Positions 21,546 through 32,720 are shown, counted from the first letter of the stretch. The stretch is DNA of 64,000 nucleotides from Emydura subglobosa (GCA_007922225.1 ML679956.1:75800095-75864094); one strand, 5' to 3'. Made by a program: numbers and translations. The notes: generated by a model from the letters alone, not told the origin.

Positions 21546-21625
21546 GTCACACACGAAGCATGTGATGGAGCAGGGAACCAGCCCCAGGTCTCTTATGATG
21601 TTCTAACCATTGGTCCATCCTTCCA
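21546..21625 (-). repeat. CORE/MIR SINE, second half
   Basis: 'gatggagcagggaaccagcc' and 'ctaaccattggtccatcctt' complete the SINE begun at 20700. No clean target duplication was visible at the CR1 junctions, as is common for CR1. Confidence 0.6.
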
Positions 21626-21677
21626 CTCATGCTGAAAGTTTTGTTTTCAAACTACTGATGATCCTTATACAGCAGAG

Positions 21678-22300
21678 TGATGGAGTGTGTACCCCATTAG
21701 GCCCTGAAGGGGTTAAAGTGGTCCTGAGAAGCCAGTTATGTTACCTGGCTGCATTTGGAGGGAGAGACAGGCTTAACTGATCATGAGCCCAACTGGGCAG
21801 GAGCAGGTTGGTCATCATAAAGCCAGGAAGTTTGCAGCAGAAAGAGGCTGCAAGGAGAGAGAGGCTGAAGTCACTATCTGGTGGGATAGAAGAGGTAGGA
21901 AGTGGTCCAGGGAGGCAGCAAGGAGGCTGAGGGAGCAGACTTTGGCTGCCAGCTACAGGGTCCCTGGACTGGAACCCAGAGTAGAAGGAGGACCTGGGTT
22001 CCTCGACCAATTATCGAGAACGGTGGGTTGAAACACCCTGAAATAAGGGGTGTACAGACTGTGGAGTACAAAGACAGATGGAAGACCTGCTGTAAGGTCA
22101 CTGGACTTTAGCTTGGTTGAAATCTGTTGCCCTGGAGGGGATGGACTAAAGTGTGACTTGGCCGGAAGGCCAAGTTTTGGGAAGAGAGACCACCCCAGCG
22201 ATGATGGCAGGGGGTGTCCATAGAGGGAGACAGCTGCTATGCCACTCCTGACCACAAGGAGGTGCTTCTGTGGTGAATGAACCCCTGTACAAGCAGACAT
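21678..22300 (+). mobile_element. LTR-like element fragment
   Basis: It begins 'tgatggagtgtgtacccc' and has a weak TATA-like 'cataaagcc' (about 21818). It shares the box 'ctggaacccagagtag' ... 'gacctgggttcctc' with 8441-9304 and 33309-33946. No coding sequence or flanking duplication was found. The ends are approximate, and relationship to the other two copies is inferred from shared boxes only. Confidence 0.5.
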
Positions 22301-22409
22301 ACAGAGCTTGTTCACCCTTGCCGCCAGACGGCGTTCATTAGTCGTTTCAATTTGGGAGCATATATGCATTCAAACAATGCAGACGACTCGCATTAAGTGT
22401 TGTTACATA

Positions 22410-22515
22410 AGCTCCTTGAGGAAGAGAGACCAAGTCTGTCTCTATGTTTGTACAGAATGTAGCACGATGGGGCCCAATCCTCATTGGAATCACCTCAGTA
22501 TTAAATCATAATTAA
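22410..22515 (+). repeat. L2/SINE-type 3' tail
   Basis: 'gctccttgaggaagagagac' and 'tttgtacagaatgtagcacg' match the repeat tail described at 4388-4500. Confidence 0.55.
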
Positions 22516-23044
22516 GGAAGAGGATTAGATTTCCACAGGTCAAAATGACATATATGTGGAAATGAAATCCCTCCTTTATGTGCTAGGAAGGAGGAAAGGA
22601 TGGAAAACTTGCCCTGAAAAATAAAATCTGCCCAGACAAATTTGTCCAAATGGACCCATTTCTGGATAAATGTGGAATGGGAGGCGTCTGTGTTGGATTT
22701 CTTCCGACAACCCTTCATGCAATGGGGGAAGCATGTGTGGAATGTGACAAGCCTGTTCTCTCACTGTTTGTGTAAACTAGTTGGGTCTATTCTCTGATTC
22801 TTGAAGTGAACGTTTTAAGGCTACTTGCAAAGCAAATTTACTTTTCCAAAGCACAAGAGCCAGTACCACAGGTTGACTTAGTGGATCTAATGTTTTTTCT
22901 TCTGACGCAACAAACGGTGAACATCTGTCTGTCTGAGTCCAAGAGTGTACGCTTGAAATCGGGAGTTGGCCAGCATGGTGGGTAACCCCTTAAGAGGCCC
23001 TTTCCAGGGACCAGCCCCTGAAGAATTAACATACTTTGGCATCT
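22516..23044. other. Unassigned sequence
   Basis: Nothing is recognised. Two small minus frames at 22512-22764 overlap but show no domain. Confidence 0.5.
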
Positions 23045-23165
23045 AAAAGACATGATCTAGTTCAGCCCTGAATTAATTCATGGAAGTCCTATGACCTGTG
23101 TTACACAGGAGGTCAGACTAGATGATCATGGTGGTTCCTTCTGTCCTTAGAATCTATGAATTCCA
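23045..23165 (+). mobile_element. CR1 LINE 3' terminus
   Basis: 'aggaggtcagactagatgat' and 'ttccttctgtccttagaatc' are the plus-strand CR1 3' UTR. Confidence 0.85.
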
Positions 23166-23265
23166 CAGGCAGATTCAAAGTGGACTTGCCTTAAAATGGG
23201 ACAATAGCACTAGAGCAACCTACAAAAGGCCTTTCACCCGACTGTCTCAGAGCACTCTACAAAGA

Positions 23266-23850
23266 TAGACTCATAGACTTTAAAGTCAGAAGGGACCATT
23301 TTGATCATCTAGTCTAACCTCCTGCACAACGCAGGCCACAGAACCTCACCCACCTACTCTTGTAATAGACCCCTGATCTATGACTGAGTTGCTGAAGTCC
23401 TCAGATTAATGGTTTAAAGACTTCAAGTACAGAGAATCCACCAGAGAATCCACCACCAAGTGACCCGTGTCCTATACTGCAGAGGAAGGCAAAAAAGCCC
23501 CAGGGCCTCTGACAATCTGTCCTGGGGGAAAATGCCTTCCCGACCCCAGATAGGGCGATCAGTTAAACCCTGAGTATGTGGGCAAGACTCACCAGCCAGA
23601 CACCCGGAAAGAATTCACTGTAGTAACTCAGAACCCACCCCATTTAACATCCCTTCGCAGGCCTTTGGGCATATTTACTGCTAGTAGTCAAAGATCAGTT
23701 AATTGCCAAATGAGGCTGTCCCATCTTATCAAGCTCAGTCTTGAAGCCAGCCACGTGTTTTGCTCCCACTGTTCCCCTTGGAAGGCTGTTCCAGAACTTC
23801 CCTCCTCTGATGGTTCAGTTCAGACTCACAACGTTGTGAGGAAGCACAAT
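23266..23850 (-). mobile_element. CR1 LINE 3' region
   Basis: The inverted 3' UTR starts at 'gactcatagactttaaagtc'. It continues through 'aagccccagggcctctgaca' and 'cacccggaaagaattcactg' into a C-terminal coding remnant. It belongs to the same subfamily as the plus-strand copy at 39928-40768. A small internal duplication repeats 'cagagaatccacca' at about 23432-23456. Confidence 0.85.
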
Positions 23851-23864
23851 AGGTAAGAATGACT

Positions 23865-24275
23865 TTTATTTATCTTACAATAGCAACTGCAGGCTCCAGC
23901 TGAAATCAGGGCCCCTGTTGTGCCAGGCCTTGCAAAAACAAGGCACAAAAGACAATCCTTGCCTCATGCTGCTGACAAGCTAACTAGACAAGACCAAGAG
24001 GGGAAACAGAGGTGAAGTGATGTGCCCCAAGGTAACACAGCAGGTCAGTGGCAACGGCAGGAGAAGAATCCAGGTCTTCTGGCTCCCAGTCCAGTGGCCT
24101 TTCCACACTCGTCAGAGGACTATTAGTATATATAATAACATGTTAATACTTACTATTGGCATTTTACTGATAAGTAAACTGAAGCTGAAAGCGGTGAAGT
24201 GAGTTGCCTACAATCACACTGCTAGTTGGTAGCAGAGCCAGGAACAGAACCCAGGTGTTTTGATTCTATTCCCTC
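23865..24275 (-). repeat. L2-type tail followed by two CORE/MIR SINE fragments, reverse orientation
   Basis: 23865-23990 is the inverted tail repeat ('gttgtgccaggccttgcaaa'). 23990-24120 ('ggggaaacagaggtgaagtg') and 24160-24275 ('agagccaggaacagaaccca') are inverted SINE bodies. They may be one composite insertion or separate ones. Confidence 0.6.
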
Positions 24276-24779
24276 CTTCAGTAAGAACATTTCTATTGCA
24301 AGACCTGTGCGTTGTTTTGTCTCCCCATTTCTATTAGAGAAATTTGTGCTTGGGAAAAGGGTTTCCTCCTACGCAGCCCAGCCTCTCCTGCGGAGAAGTC
24401 ATAATGTGGTGTCTGACACAGCAGTCGGTTCCCACTGGGAGGAGTAGGATGTTCCAGGGGCAGCGCCGGGCCTGTCCTGCAGGGGGTGGAGGGAGTGGCA
24501 CTTGTGAGCCATGAAGGAGGAATTCCACAGTGGGAAAAGAAATATGTTTGGGTAGCGACTAAAAGTGGCAAGAAAACCTTTGGGGCAAAGCCTTCGGACT
24601 CAGAGACCCATCGGGGAAAGGGGATTATCCGGGGACATAGGCCCTGATCAAGGGCAGTGCCTGTCCGAGATCGGGACATGGGCAGAGCCGTGAGCTTGTC
24701 CTGGAGTCTTTAGGAATTAAAGAGTCATCTTTAATGAAAGATTATGTCACGTGATGAAATCTCCAGGAATACATCCAGC
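24276..24779. other. Unassigned sequence
   Basis: Nothing is confidently recognised; it is moderately GC-rich. 'ccaaaactggcaaccctatg' just beyond resembles a hAT-type end. Confidence 0.4.
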
Positions 24780-25060
24780 CAAAACTGGCAACCCTATGGA
24801 GCAGGTGTCGGTAGCCAGGAATAGGAGACCAGAGTCAGAGGCCAGGGTCAGAGCTGCATGACCTGGAGAGTGGCAAGGCAGGAGCAGGGCTGGGTCCAAG
24901 CAGGCACAAGAGCTGCTGCAAATGCTTTGAGCAGCTGCTGAACTGCTGCTGCTGGGCTTAAGAGCTGGTTTGCTGACTCCTCCAACTGATCAGGCAGCCT
25001 ACCAAAGGCCAGGTACGCTGCTTAGGTCACCCGGGGACCGGCTCTGCTACAGGCCCTGAT
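24780..25060. repeat. LTR-like repeat fragment
   Basis: Reiterated 'caggaataggagaccagagtcagaggccagggtcagagct' style wording (CAGAGTCAGAGG and CAGGGTCAGAGC boxes) and 'ggcttaagagctggtttgct' recall an LTR seen widely in turtle DNA. No ends or duplication were found. Confidence 0.35.
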
Positions 25061-25739
25061 TCCGGACAGTGGCCAGCTCCTCCTGGATGAAATTCACCTC
25101 CATCTGAGAGACAGCTCAAGGCCCAGGCCGCCTGCTGCTGGCCCTCCGCCCGGGGTGAATTTCAGTCCAGAGAGGAGCTGAGTGCAACTCTCAAGAATTT
25201 CCCCCTCTCAGGAAGGGCTCAGCATTGCACAGCCTCAGGCCTACAGTCTATGGGTAACCAAACCAGGAAAGGAACAAAAAAGCAGAGCATGATGGGATAT
25301 TAAAAGGTTTTTGTGTAGGCCAGGGTAAGATAGGGCAGCCACTCACACATTCCTGAAATACTGGACAGGCCGGTACTTCCGGGAACGGTGTGACTCCGCC
25401 CCCGCTAGTGTGACTCCGCCTCCTCTGCGCAGCGGGGTACCATTCTGAAGAACGTGCTGCCCCATCCCTGCCAGCATCGTGCATGAGCGGTCATGCTAGC
25501 GGGGGTGCAGTGGCATGCTCTTCAAACTGCCATGCCCTGGCCGGTACCAGCCAAAGCTGGGTCCGGTTTTGTTCCAGTTCTGGAAGGGGGCCAAAGCACC
25601 CAAAAAGAAGACTGTCTGGTTCAAAACCAGATGACTGGCCTCCCTCGTGTAAGTCTCTTTCCCGGCACAGTTTGATTTCCCAAATAGAGGCAGAACACAA
25701 AACCAACTCCTCAGCCCGCCCTGGGCATTAGAGAATTTC
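25061..25739. other. Unassigned GC-rich sequence
   Basis: It contains a duplicated 'gtgtgactccgcc' unit (about 25388-25418). The several short frames on both strands are composition artefacts. Confidence 0.4.
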
Positions 25740-25870
25740 TGTGCGTGGCAGCAGAGTCCACATGGACAATGCGTGGCAAGCTAGTGCAGGCTAGATTTAC
25801 ACCCCAACCGGCTGCAAACTAAGTGTTCATCTGGACAACCACTAATTCTCTTTTCAAGGTATTAGTGCTA
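25740..25870. repeat. Interspersed repeat related to 4160-4387
   Basis: It shares 'cagcagagtccacatgg', 'ggcaagctagtgcaggctag' and 'atttacaccccaac' blocks with the earlier copy. Confidence 0.4.
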
Positions 25871-26524
25871 ACCTCTGTGGGGTTAGTCTCTCCCTAACTC
25901 TGCATAAGGCCAGGAACCTTTGTTAGCAGGGGGAGAGAAGATCGTTCAAGACCTTGTTAGTTAAAGATGTTTCTGGGTTCTTGCCTTTTCCGGAACAGGC
26001 CTTGGCTTGGCGTTGGGCCAGGAGAAGAGGCTCACCAGTACAGCGGTTTGACACAAACAGCTGAGTTGTCAAATTTTCTCTTTATGCAGCCGCACACACT
26101 TCTGTGCTTCCGTGCCAAATGAGATCTGACATTTAATTTAAAACCCACGGGCTCTCTTAATGTCTTGCCTCACTACAATAAAAGGAGTGGAACAGCAGGG
26201 CATTCTCTCTGCTTGTGTAGGTTTTTAACGGCAAGAATGAACCAGAAGAGTTTACTTCTCCCCCAGTTACTTAATAATTCAGAGCATCCACCCATGAGAG
26301 AACATTTCACTTGGAGTGCTACCTTCCTAACAGCCATTATTTGATTAAAAATCCCTACTGCACCCCTCAAAAAATCCACCTAACCCAAGATGGGGGGGTC
26401 TCAATCTATGGAAAGAGCACTAGGGTCTGCAGTAAACTGACAGACCAGAGCCAGGGCAACACAACAAAAGGCTACAAAGTGAGTCAGTAGTAAAGCCAGG
26501 AATAGAATTTCATCCTAATTACTT
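25871..26524. other. Unassigned; possible SINE remnant at its end
   Basis: About 26405-26520 weakly resembles a SINE ('aaagccaggaatagaatttc'). The rest is not recognised. Confidence 0.4.
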
Positions 26525-27610
26525 CAGACCATTTCTCCAATTTGTCCAGATCATTTTGAATTATAATCCTATTCTCCAAAGCACTCGCAACCCCTCCCAT
26601 CTTAGTGTTGCATATTTAAATCATTGGTGAAGATATTGAACAGAACTGGACCCAGAACTGATCCCTGCGGGACCCCACTTGATATGCCCTTCCAGATTGA
26701 CTGTGAACCACTGATAACTACTCTCTGGGAATGGTTTTCCAAACAGTTATGCACCCATCTTATGGTAGCTCCATCTAGGTTGTATTTCCCTAGTTAGTTT
26801 ATGAGAAGGTCATGTGAGACAGTACTAGAAGCCTAACTAAAGTCAAGATATACCACATCTACTGCTTCCCCCATATCCACAAGGCTTGTTACCCTGGCAA
26901 AGAAAGCTGTTAAGTTGGTTTGACATGATTTGTTCTTGACAAATCCATGCTGGCTTACTTATCACCTTACTATCTTCAAGGTGTTTGCAAACTGATTGCT
27001 GAATTATTTGCTCCATTATCTTTCTAGGTACTGAAGTTAAGTTGATTGGTCTGTATTTTCCCAGCTTGTTTTTATTACCCTTTTTATAGATGGGCACTAT
27101 CTTTGCCCTTTCCTAATCCTCTGGAATTTCTCCTGTCTTCCATGACTTTTAGAAAATAATCGCTTATAACTCCGATATCTCCTCATTGAGATCCTTGAGT
27201 GTTCTAGGATGTATTTCATCAGGTTCTGGTGCCTTGAAAACATCTAACTCATCTAAGTAATTTTTAACTTTCTCTTCTCCTATTTTAGCCTCTGATCATA
27301 TCTCATTTCACTGGCATTAACTATGTTAGACGTTCAATTGCTATTAACCTTTTTGGTGAAAATTGAAACAAAAAAGTCATTTATCACTTCTGCCATTTCC
27401 ACATTTTCTGTTATTGTTTCACCTCCCCCCCATTGAGTAACGGGCCTACCCTGTCCTTGGTCTTCCTCTTGCTTCTAATGTGTTTGTAGAATGTTTCCTA
27501 CCTACCCTTTATGTCTCTAGCTAGTTTAATCTTGTTTTGTGCCTTGAGCCTGTTCTAATTTTGTCCCTACATACTTGCGTTATTTGTTTATATTCATTTA
27601 TATTATAATG
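26525..27610 (-). mobile_element. CR1-type LINE, reverse transcriptase domain (degenerate)
   Basis: The minus strand encodes the fingers/palm region. 'YRPINLTSVPRKIMEQII' and 'VCKHLEDSKVISK' lie in the frame at 26843-27097. Sequence corresponding to 'DPAGISSG'-type palm blocks lies near 26640-26720. Stops and frameshifts are frequent. Upstream coding (linker) runs to about 27600. Neither the 3' UTR nor the endonuclease is present, so this is an internal fragment. Confidence 0.85.
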
Positions 27611-27639
27611 CACCATTCGAGTTTTGCTTGGTCGTGAGG

Positions 27640-27735
27640 ATCCACTGTGCAGATATAGGGCCACAGGCTAGAAGTTCTTTGAAGCAGGGACTTTCTTTGT
27701 GTCTGTAAAGTGCCTAGCACATTTTGGGACATATA
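27640..27735 (+). repeat. L2/SINE-type 3' tail
   Basis: 'agttctttgaagcagggact' and 'aaagtgcctagcacattttg' match the tail repeat. It runs into a TA dinucleotide tract. Confidence 0.6.
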
Positions 27736-27750
27736 TATATATATATATAA
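27731..27750. repeat. (TA)n microsatellite
   Basis: A pure AT/TA alternation of about ten units follows the repeat tail. Confidence 0.9.
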
Positions 27751-27849
27751 ACACCTAGGCCCAAATCCACAAAGATATTTAGGCTCCTAACTTTCACTGA
27801 AATCAATTAACATTAGGATCCTCTGTGGATCTGGGCCCTAGTTCTCAAA

Positions 27850-28030
27850 TATTGTTTTTTATCTATAGATCTTTACAAAAGTGCTTTACCAAGGAGGTAT
27901 GTAGCAGTATCCTAGATGGGCAAACTGGGGGGACAGAGTGGTGACATCATTTGCTAGGAGGCTAGCGACAGAGCCAGGAATAGAAGCCAGATTTTCTGAG
28001 TCCCAGTGCCCTATCCATTGACGGACATTG
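27850..28030 (-). repeat. CORE/MIR-type SINE
   Basis: An inverted copy: 'caaaagtgctttaccaagga', 'gagccaggaatagaagccag' and 'gtgccctatccattgacgg'. Confidence 0.65.
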
Positions 28031-28189
28031 ACACCATAATGCATGCATTCTGTGATGTGTTTGGGTTAAATCTTGACTTCCCTCTCACTACATACAATGG
28101 TGGTGAACCTGGCAAGAGTACTTCCTTGATAGACAGATAGATAGACGGTTCACTTTTTTCCCCTTCTTCCCTTCATCTAAGTCTAATTT

Positions 28190-28354
28190 TTAAGAACAGT
28201 ATGCTTTTCTGAACTTGCTTAGCTTATATCCGTCTCTGGCCTGTTTGAATCCTTGAATCATTTCTTGCGGTGCGATTTGGAAAGTCCCCCTCCTAATCAT
28301 CTCGTTGACGTGATTTTTCAGCACCGCAAACTCCTCTGCTTGCTGGCAGCTGCG
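28190..28354 (-). CDS. Candidate terminal coding exon, unidentified protein
   Basis: On the minus strand a splice-acceptor-like 'tctctgacttcattacgcag' ends just before 28354. It is followed by 54 codons and a TAA stop (28190-28192). The peptide begins 'RSCQQAEEFAVLKNHV', contains 'EMIRRGTFQIAPQEM' and ends 'KLSKFRKAYCS'. It is charged and not low-complexity, and it matches none of the repeat families around it. The local sequence carries several CpG dinucleotides, unlike its AT-rich surroundings. The open frame extends upstream to an ATG at 28381 directly preceded by a stop, so a single-exon start there is also possible. I do not recognise the protein. With 165 bases, chance remains a real possibility; only conservation or transcript data would settle it. 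Confidence 0.35.
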   Translation of the reverse strand, partial: RSCQQAEEFAVLKNHVNEMIRRGTFQIAPQEMIQGFKQARDGYKLSKFRKAYCS

Positions 28355-28381
28355 CTGCGTAATGAAGTCAGAGAAGACCAT

Positions 28382-29227
28382 TTACCTCGGTGATGTTTAT
28401 CAGGCTGCCACTACAATCCCCCCTTTGTTAGCCCTTTTCTCACCCTTCCTCGGCTGGCAGGTTCTCATGTACCTTGCACGCCTTTTACCTTTCGCTTTGC
28501 CTTTAAATGAACAGAGCCAGCAAACGTGGGGCTACTATAGGTTTATTATTAGTTTGGCTTGAGGAGCCCAGGAGCTAGTGGTGATGACAGGCCAATGAGA
28601 CACATTGTGAGCCTGATGGTTAAGCATCTGGATGGGCCTAACCCAAACCTTCCTCTATCGATATGCATGGATTATGTAGCAGGGCAGATTCTCCCCTGGA
28701 GCAAATTCAAGTCCACAGGAACCATGACAGTTTACTTTGGCTGAGGATCTGCCTCTAGATATACAGTCTATGCACCATATCGGAGCTAGTGAGCTGCTCA
28801 GTGCTCTCGGCCCTCCTTCGGTGTAAACTGATATCAGCTCTTCACATTGTTTCACTCCTCTCATTGTTTTGTGTTTCAGTCAAGGAGCATTTGCCAACGT
28901 TGACAACTTACCACCAACAATCATGCTACCTGATAGGGGAAATATTCTTCTATTGACAAGGCAGACAGCTTGAGGCTGCTGCTATGTTTGTGTTTCTCTT
29001 TGCCTGCTCCCCACTTCAAAGAAGGTGGTTTCTAACATGGTTGGCAATCTGCAGATGTGTGCGTGAGTGAAAGGACTTGGTGGGGCAGAGATCTCAGGCT
29101 GAGAGAGTTTTTCAGGGATCACAAAAGGCTGCTGTGAAGACACCCGTGCCTGACGATCAGGATGGCAAATATGCATCTTTCTAACAGGGATTTATTGAAT
29201 GTATTTTTTCTTTTATTCTCCATCAAA
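28382..29227. other. Unassigned sequence
   Basis: No repeat family is recognised in 28382-29227. If 28190-28354 is an exon, this would be its upstream intron. Confidence 0.45.
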
Positions 29228-29415
29228 GGCCAGTGGAAAGGGCAAGGGACTGGGAGTCAGGAGTCTTGGGTTTTATTGTCTGATTCACTGGTTGACTTTG
29301 GATCGCTCTGTGCCTCAGTTTCCCCAGCTGTGAAAAGGGGATAATGATATTCAGCCTTCCCTTGAAAAGTGCCTTGAGATCAGAGGATGAAATGTGCTGC
29401 AAGCACAGTTCATGT
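29228..29415 (+). repeat. CORE/MIR-type tRNA SINE
   Basis: It has a tRNA-like head ('aggccagtggaaagggcaag'), 'gtgcctcagtttccccagct', 'aaaaggggataatgatattc' and 'gtgccttgagatcagagga'. Confidence 0.85.
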
Positions 29416-29454
29416 CTTTTTAAAGTGTACTGAATGCTGATGAAAGGTGCTGGA

Positions 29455-29960
29455 TTTAGGGGGGGGGAGAGGGTCAAAACTGTTTTTTGAAGCAAAATTG
29501 GGTTTTTGATTACATTTTTCATGAAGAGTGTCTGATTTTCATGGAAAGTGCTTATTTTTCGATGAAAAACGGAACACCAACATTTTCATTTTTTGGCCAA
29601 TACCCCAAAATGATTAATTTGGAAATTCCGCCATGGTTCATCATGGGAGTTATAGTTTGGATACCTCTTGCCCCCATTCTTCTGTGTGGGCTGGGTTCCT
29701 CAGCTGGACTATATTTCCCATGACACACTGTCTTTAGGGACTCCCATGATATAACACAATGGCTGAGCAAGAGAGGAGCCCAATGTGCATCATGGGAGAT
29801 GTTGTCTGGCCAGGGAAAATGGTCCATAGAAGAGAATGGGGGCATGTGTCACCTGAACTACAATTCCCATCAGGCATCACAGTAGCATTTCCAAATTGAA
29901 ATTTTGGGGGTTGATTTTTCACTGAAAAGTCGGAATTATCAAATCAAGTTAAAAGTTCTC
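29455..29960. mobile_element. Palindromic DNA-element remnant with repeated CATGGGA/TCCCATG boxes
   Basis: Outer arms (about 29555-29598 and 29895-29932) are imperfect inverted repeats. Inside, a 'CATGGGAgttatagttt'-type box occurs four times with alternating strand: about 29641 (+), 29704 (-), 29792 (+) and 29853 (-). The spacing between like boxes is about 150 bp. The block thus looks like two tandem hairpins. The box resembles the 'actacaattcccat' motif found in many vertebrate DNA transposons. Confidence 0.6.
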
Positions 29961-29969
29961 AGTCTTTAT

Positions 29970-30400
29970 CTTCAAGGCGCTTAATGGCTTGGCCTCAGGT
30001 ATCTAAAAGATCATCAGCACTTCCAGGATGAAGACTGTGGTTGGCAACTCTGCTCCTCTGGCATGAAGGAATACTCTACAATAGGGGGACAGCTCTCCAG
30101 GCAGGAGACAGAATTTTCTTGGGGACTGGGCCCAAAGTGGGGAAATGAACTCCCTCAGGAACCAAGGGCCACCTCAAACCTCAGCGCTTTCCACTGCATG
30201 TTCAAGACACACTTCTCCAAACTGCCTTCTCTAACTTAAACACAGAACTATGTGTAAATAAACAAAAAAAAAAAAACCCTATCAAAATAAACCACACCAC
30301 TGCGCCCACAATTCTCCTTCTGGGGAGAGAATAAACCCATGACAGGTGTGCAGCCAGGTTGCTTCATGCACTAGAGGAAGGTGCTGTGACTTTTGTGTGC
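29970..30400 (+). repeat. L2-like LINE, reverse transcriptase C-terminus and 3' UTR
   Basis: The plus strand reads as 'LQAGDRIFLGTGPKVG' then an out-of-frame 'NELPQEPRATSNLSAFHCMF', the terminal block of an L2-like reverse transcriptase. A poly-A run (about 30266-30276) and 3' UTR 'gagaataaacccatgacagg' follow. It is the uninterrupted counterpart of 915-1600. Confidence 0.6.
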
Positions 30401-31207
30401 TGTGTAAGTGCTCAGGATTCTCACTGATGTAACTGAGACCTGGCCTGGGAACAAGCCCTCATAACCCAGGAATTAAAAACACCCACTCAGGCCTCCTTGC
30501 CTCTGAGTTAGTCAGCCAAGGGCATGACATCCTGACACGAAGAACTCAACAGGAATGAACTCAGCTGACTCTGCAGCACAGGCCCTCCAGGCTCAATATG
30601 TCCTGATGACCCCCGCAGTTAAGAACTTTTGCTCCTCTTAATCTGGTTCCAGGTCAAGATTCCCACCTAAGGCCTTGGGTGTGTGTCACTGGTGGAGTCT
30701 ACCCCGTTGTTCTCTTTGGCTGAGGTTTGAGACACCAGTTAAGTACGTGTAGCAATTTGCTAAGTGTTGTTTCCCTTTCTGTCTCTGCCTGATCTAACAT
30801 GCTTTCTGGGAAGGAAGCCTCCTTCTCGAGAGTTAATTGAGTAGGTAACTGTGACCCTTGTTTACATGCAGTAGCAAAGGAGAGCGGGGACTTAGCAACG
30901 GCAACGCATGGGAGTTTTTAATATGCGCCCTGGCATGACAAAGAGCACTTTCCTATGACCTTTCAGAACAGGACTGAAAGCTGTCCCAGTACCAAGGGTA
31001 TGTAATTCACTGTACGAAGAAAACTGAATGGGGAGGGGGCTGCATGAGCGTGGGGGAAGAGCAGGAAGGCTTAATCTACCTTTGACAAGTTAATTAAATG
31101 TAAGAGCAAACATTCTTCTCCTGGTGATGTCATGAAATACAGGTAGACCAGCTTTTTTCTCTGCGTGACTGTACAGAGATACTTAGAGGCCACTGATATC
31201 TCAGTCC
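30401..31207. other. Unassigned sequence
   Basis: Nothing is recognised in this 0.8-kb stretch. Confidence 0.5.
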
Positions 31208-31325
31208 TTGATTCAAGAAAGCACTTAAGCATGTGCTTAAACTTTTGTGACTGTTTTTAAGGCCCGTTGTGACTTGAGCATGTGCTTAGAGTTAAGCACA
31301 TCCTTAAGCACCCTGCCTGAACAGG
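31208..31325. repeat. Palindromic repeat (AAGCACTTAAGCATGTGCTTAA type)
   Basis: The left arm around 31215-31245 pairs imperfectly with the right arm around 31285-31315 ('gttaagcacatccttaagca'). It is the same family as 17100-17156 with a longer loop. Confidence 0.6.
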
Positions 31326-31865
31326 GATTCTTTGCTGAAGAGGGCCTAAGCAGGGGTTAGAAGGGTGATGGAATTTTCCTTCTGAGTAGGGGGGAAAAGG
31401 TTTTAGCCACTTGTGGACACTAGTAGTATGGAAGGATCTGAAACACTGTGTGATATTCAGGGATTTGCAGCAGAGCAAAATGTTTTTCCTGGTCTCAAAT
31501 TTTTGGGCAAAAGATGAATTTTTCTCACCAGTTCTCCATGCACCCTGAAGCTGAAAATTCATTCCTCCATCCCAAAAAACAGTTGTTTTCAGTGAGGAAA
31601 CTACAAAAATGGGGAATCCCCACCTAAACCAAGTTCACAGTTTTACTCAGCTTGGTATGACTGATGGTTTTGTTTCCTCAGGCAGTTTCCACCTACCATT
31701 ATGAGGTCCAAAATGGCGGGTCCTCTGAGGGAGGGTGATACCCCCTCAAGGTGCAGTGGCCCCTGCTGGCTAATATGTGTACACTTCGCACCTCCTTGCA
31801 CCAGCAGCAGATCAAGACCAGAATCTCTATATATATTCTCCAGCCTAGATATAATTCAAAGGGAA
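31326..31865. other. Mostly unassigned; AT-rich foldback-style block near 31440-31640
   Basis: About 31470-31610 has the AAAATTTTC/GAAAAC style of the foldback family at 802-889 but no clear arms. The rest is not recognised. Confidence 0.35.
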
Positions 31866-32140
31866 AATCATAGAATGACACCATAGAAGTGTAGGGCTGG
31901 ACGGGACACAAGAGGTCATCATGTCCAGCCCCCTGCACTGAGGCAGGACCAAGTAAACCTAGACCAAACTTGACAGGTGCTTGTCCAATCTGTTCTTTGA
32001 AAGCTCCAAGGATGAAGATTCCACAACCTCCCTTGGAAGCCTATTCGAGTGCTTATCTAGCCTTATAGTTACAATTTTTTTCCTATCTTACCTAAATCTC
32101 CTTTGGTGCACATTGCACCAATTACTTTTTGTGAACATGG
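31866..32140 (-). mobile_element. CR1 LINE 3' region
   Basis: The inverted 3' UTR ('aatcatagaatgacaccata', 'agaggtcatcatgtccagcc') continues into a C-terminal coding remnant with 'ccacaacctcccttggaagc'. Confidence 0.88.
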
Positions 32141-32720
32141 AGAACAATTGTGTCAGATTACCCAGGGTACAAAGCGATCTGCTGGACTGTTGCGTTCCCT
32201 GAATTCTCCAACTTGGGGTGCTCTTTACACTGCTTTGCTGTGAGAGCAAGCACTCCTGGTCTGCTCGCACCCAGCCTCTAGCATGTAAATCACTCCCAAC
32301 TATATTGTATGAGTGCTCTAGGCAGCAACCCATAAATTACACTGTAGGGCAGCACCAGCTAATTAACAGGCCCAGACTTTCCCCCAGAAATGTGCATCTT
32401 GCATTGCCCAGCACCCCCATGGACAATGCAAGCTCATATAAAATCCGTCATTTCATTAAGAGAAAATGATATGCACAAATTCTGTTATCCCAAATGCAGT
32501 TTCCCAAACTCTTCAACACACTGGTTTAGATAAATAGTCCAACAAATTTATTAACTAGAGAAGGATAGATTTTAAGTGCTTATAAGTAATGAGGCATAAA
32601 AGTCAGAATTGGATACCAAAAAAAAGTAAAATGCAACTAATACCAAACTTAACAATCTAAGTGAATTCAAAACCAAGGACTCTCTCACCACAAGTTCCAA
32701 CAGCTTTATTGGCTGAATCT
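32141..32720. other. Unassigned, possibly LTR-retroelement derived
   Basis: 'ctttattggctgaatctctc' and neighbouring phrases resemble untranslated retroelement sequence, but no boundary or motif supports a call. Confidence 0.3.
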
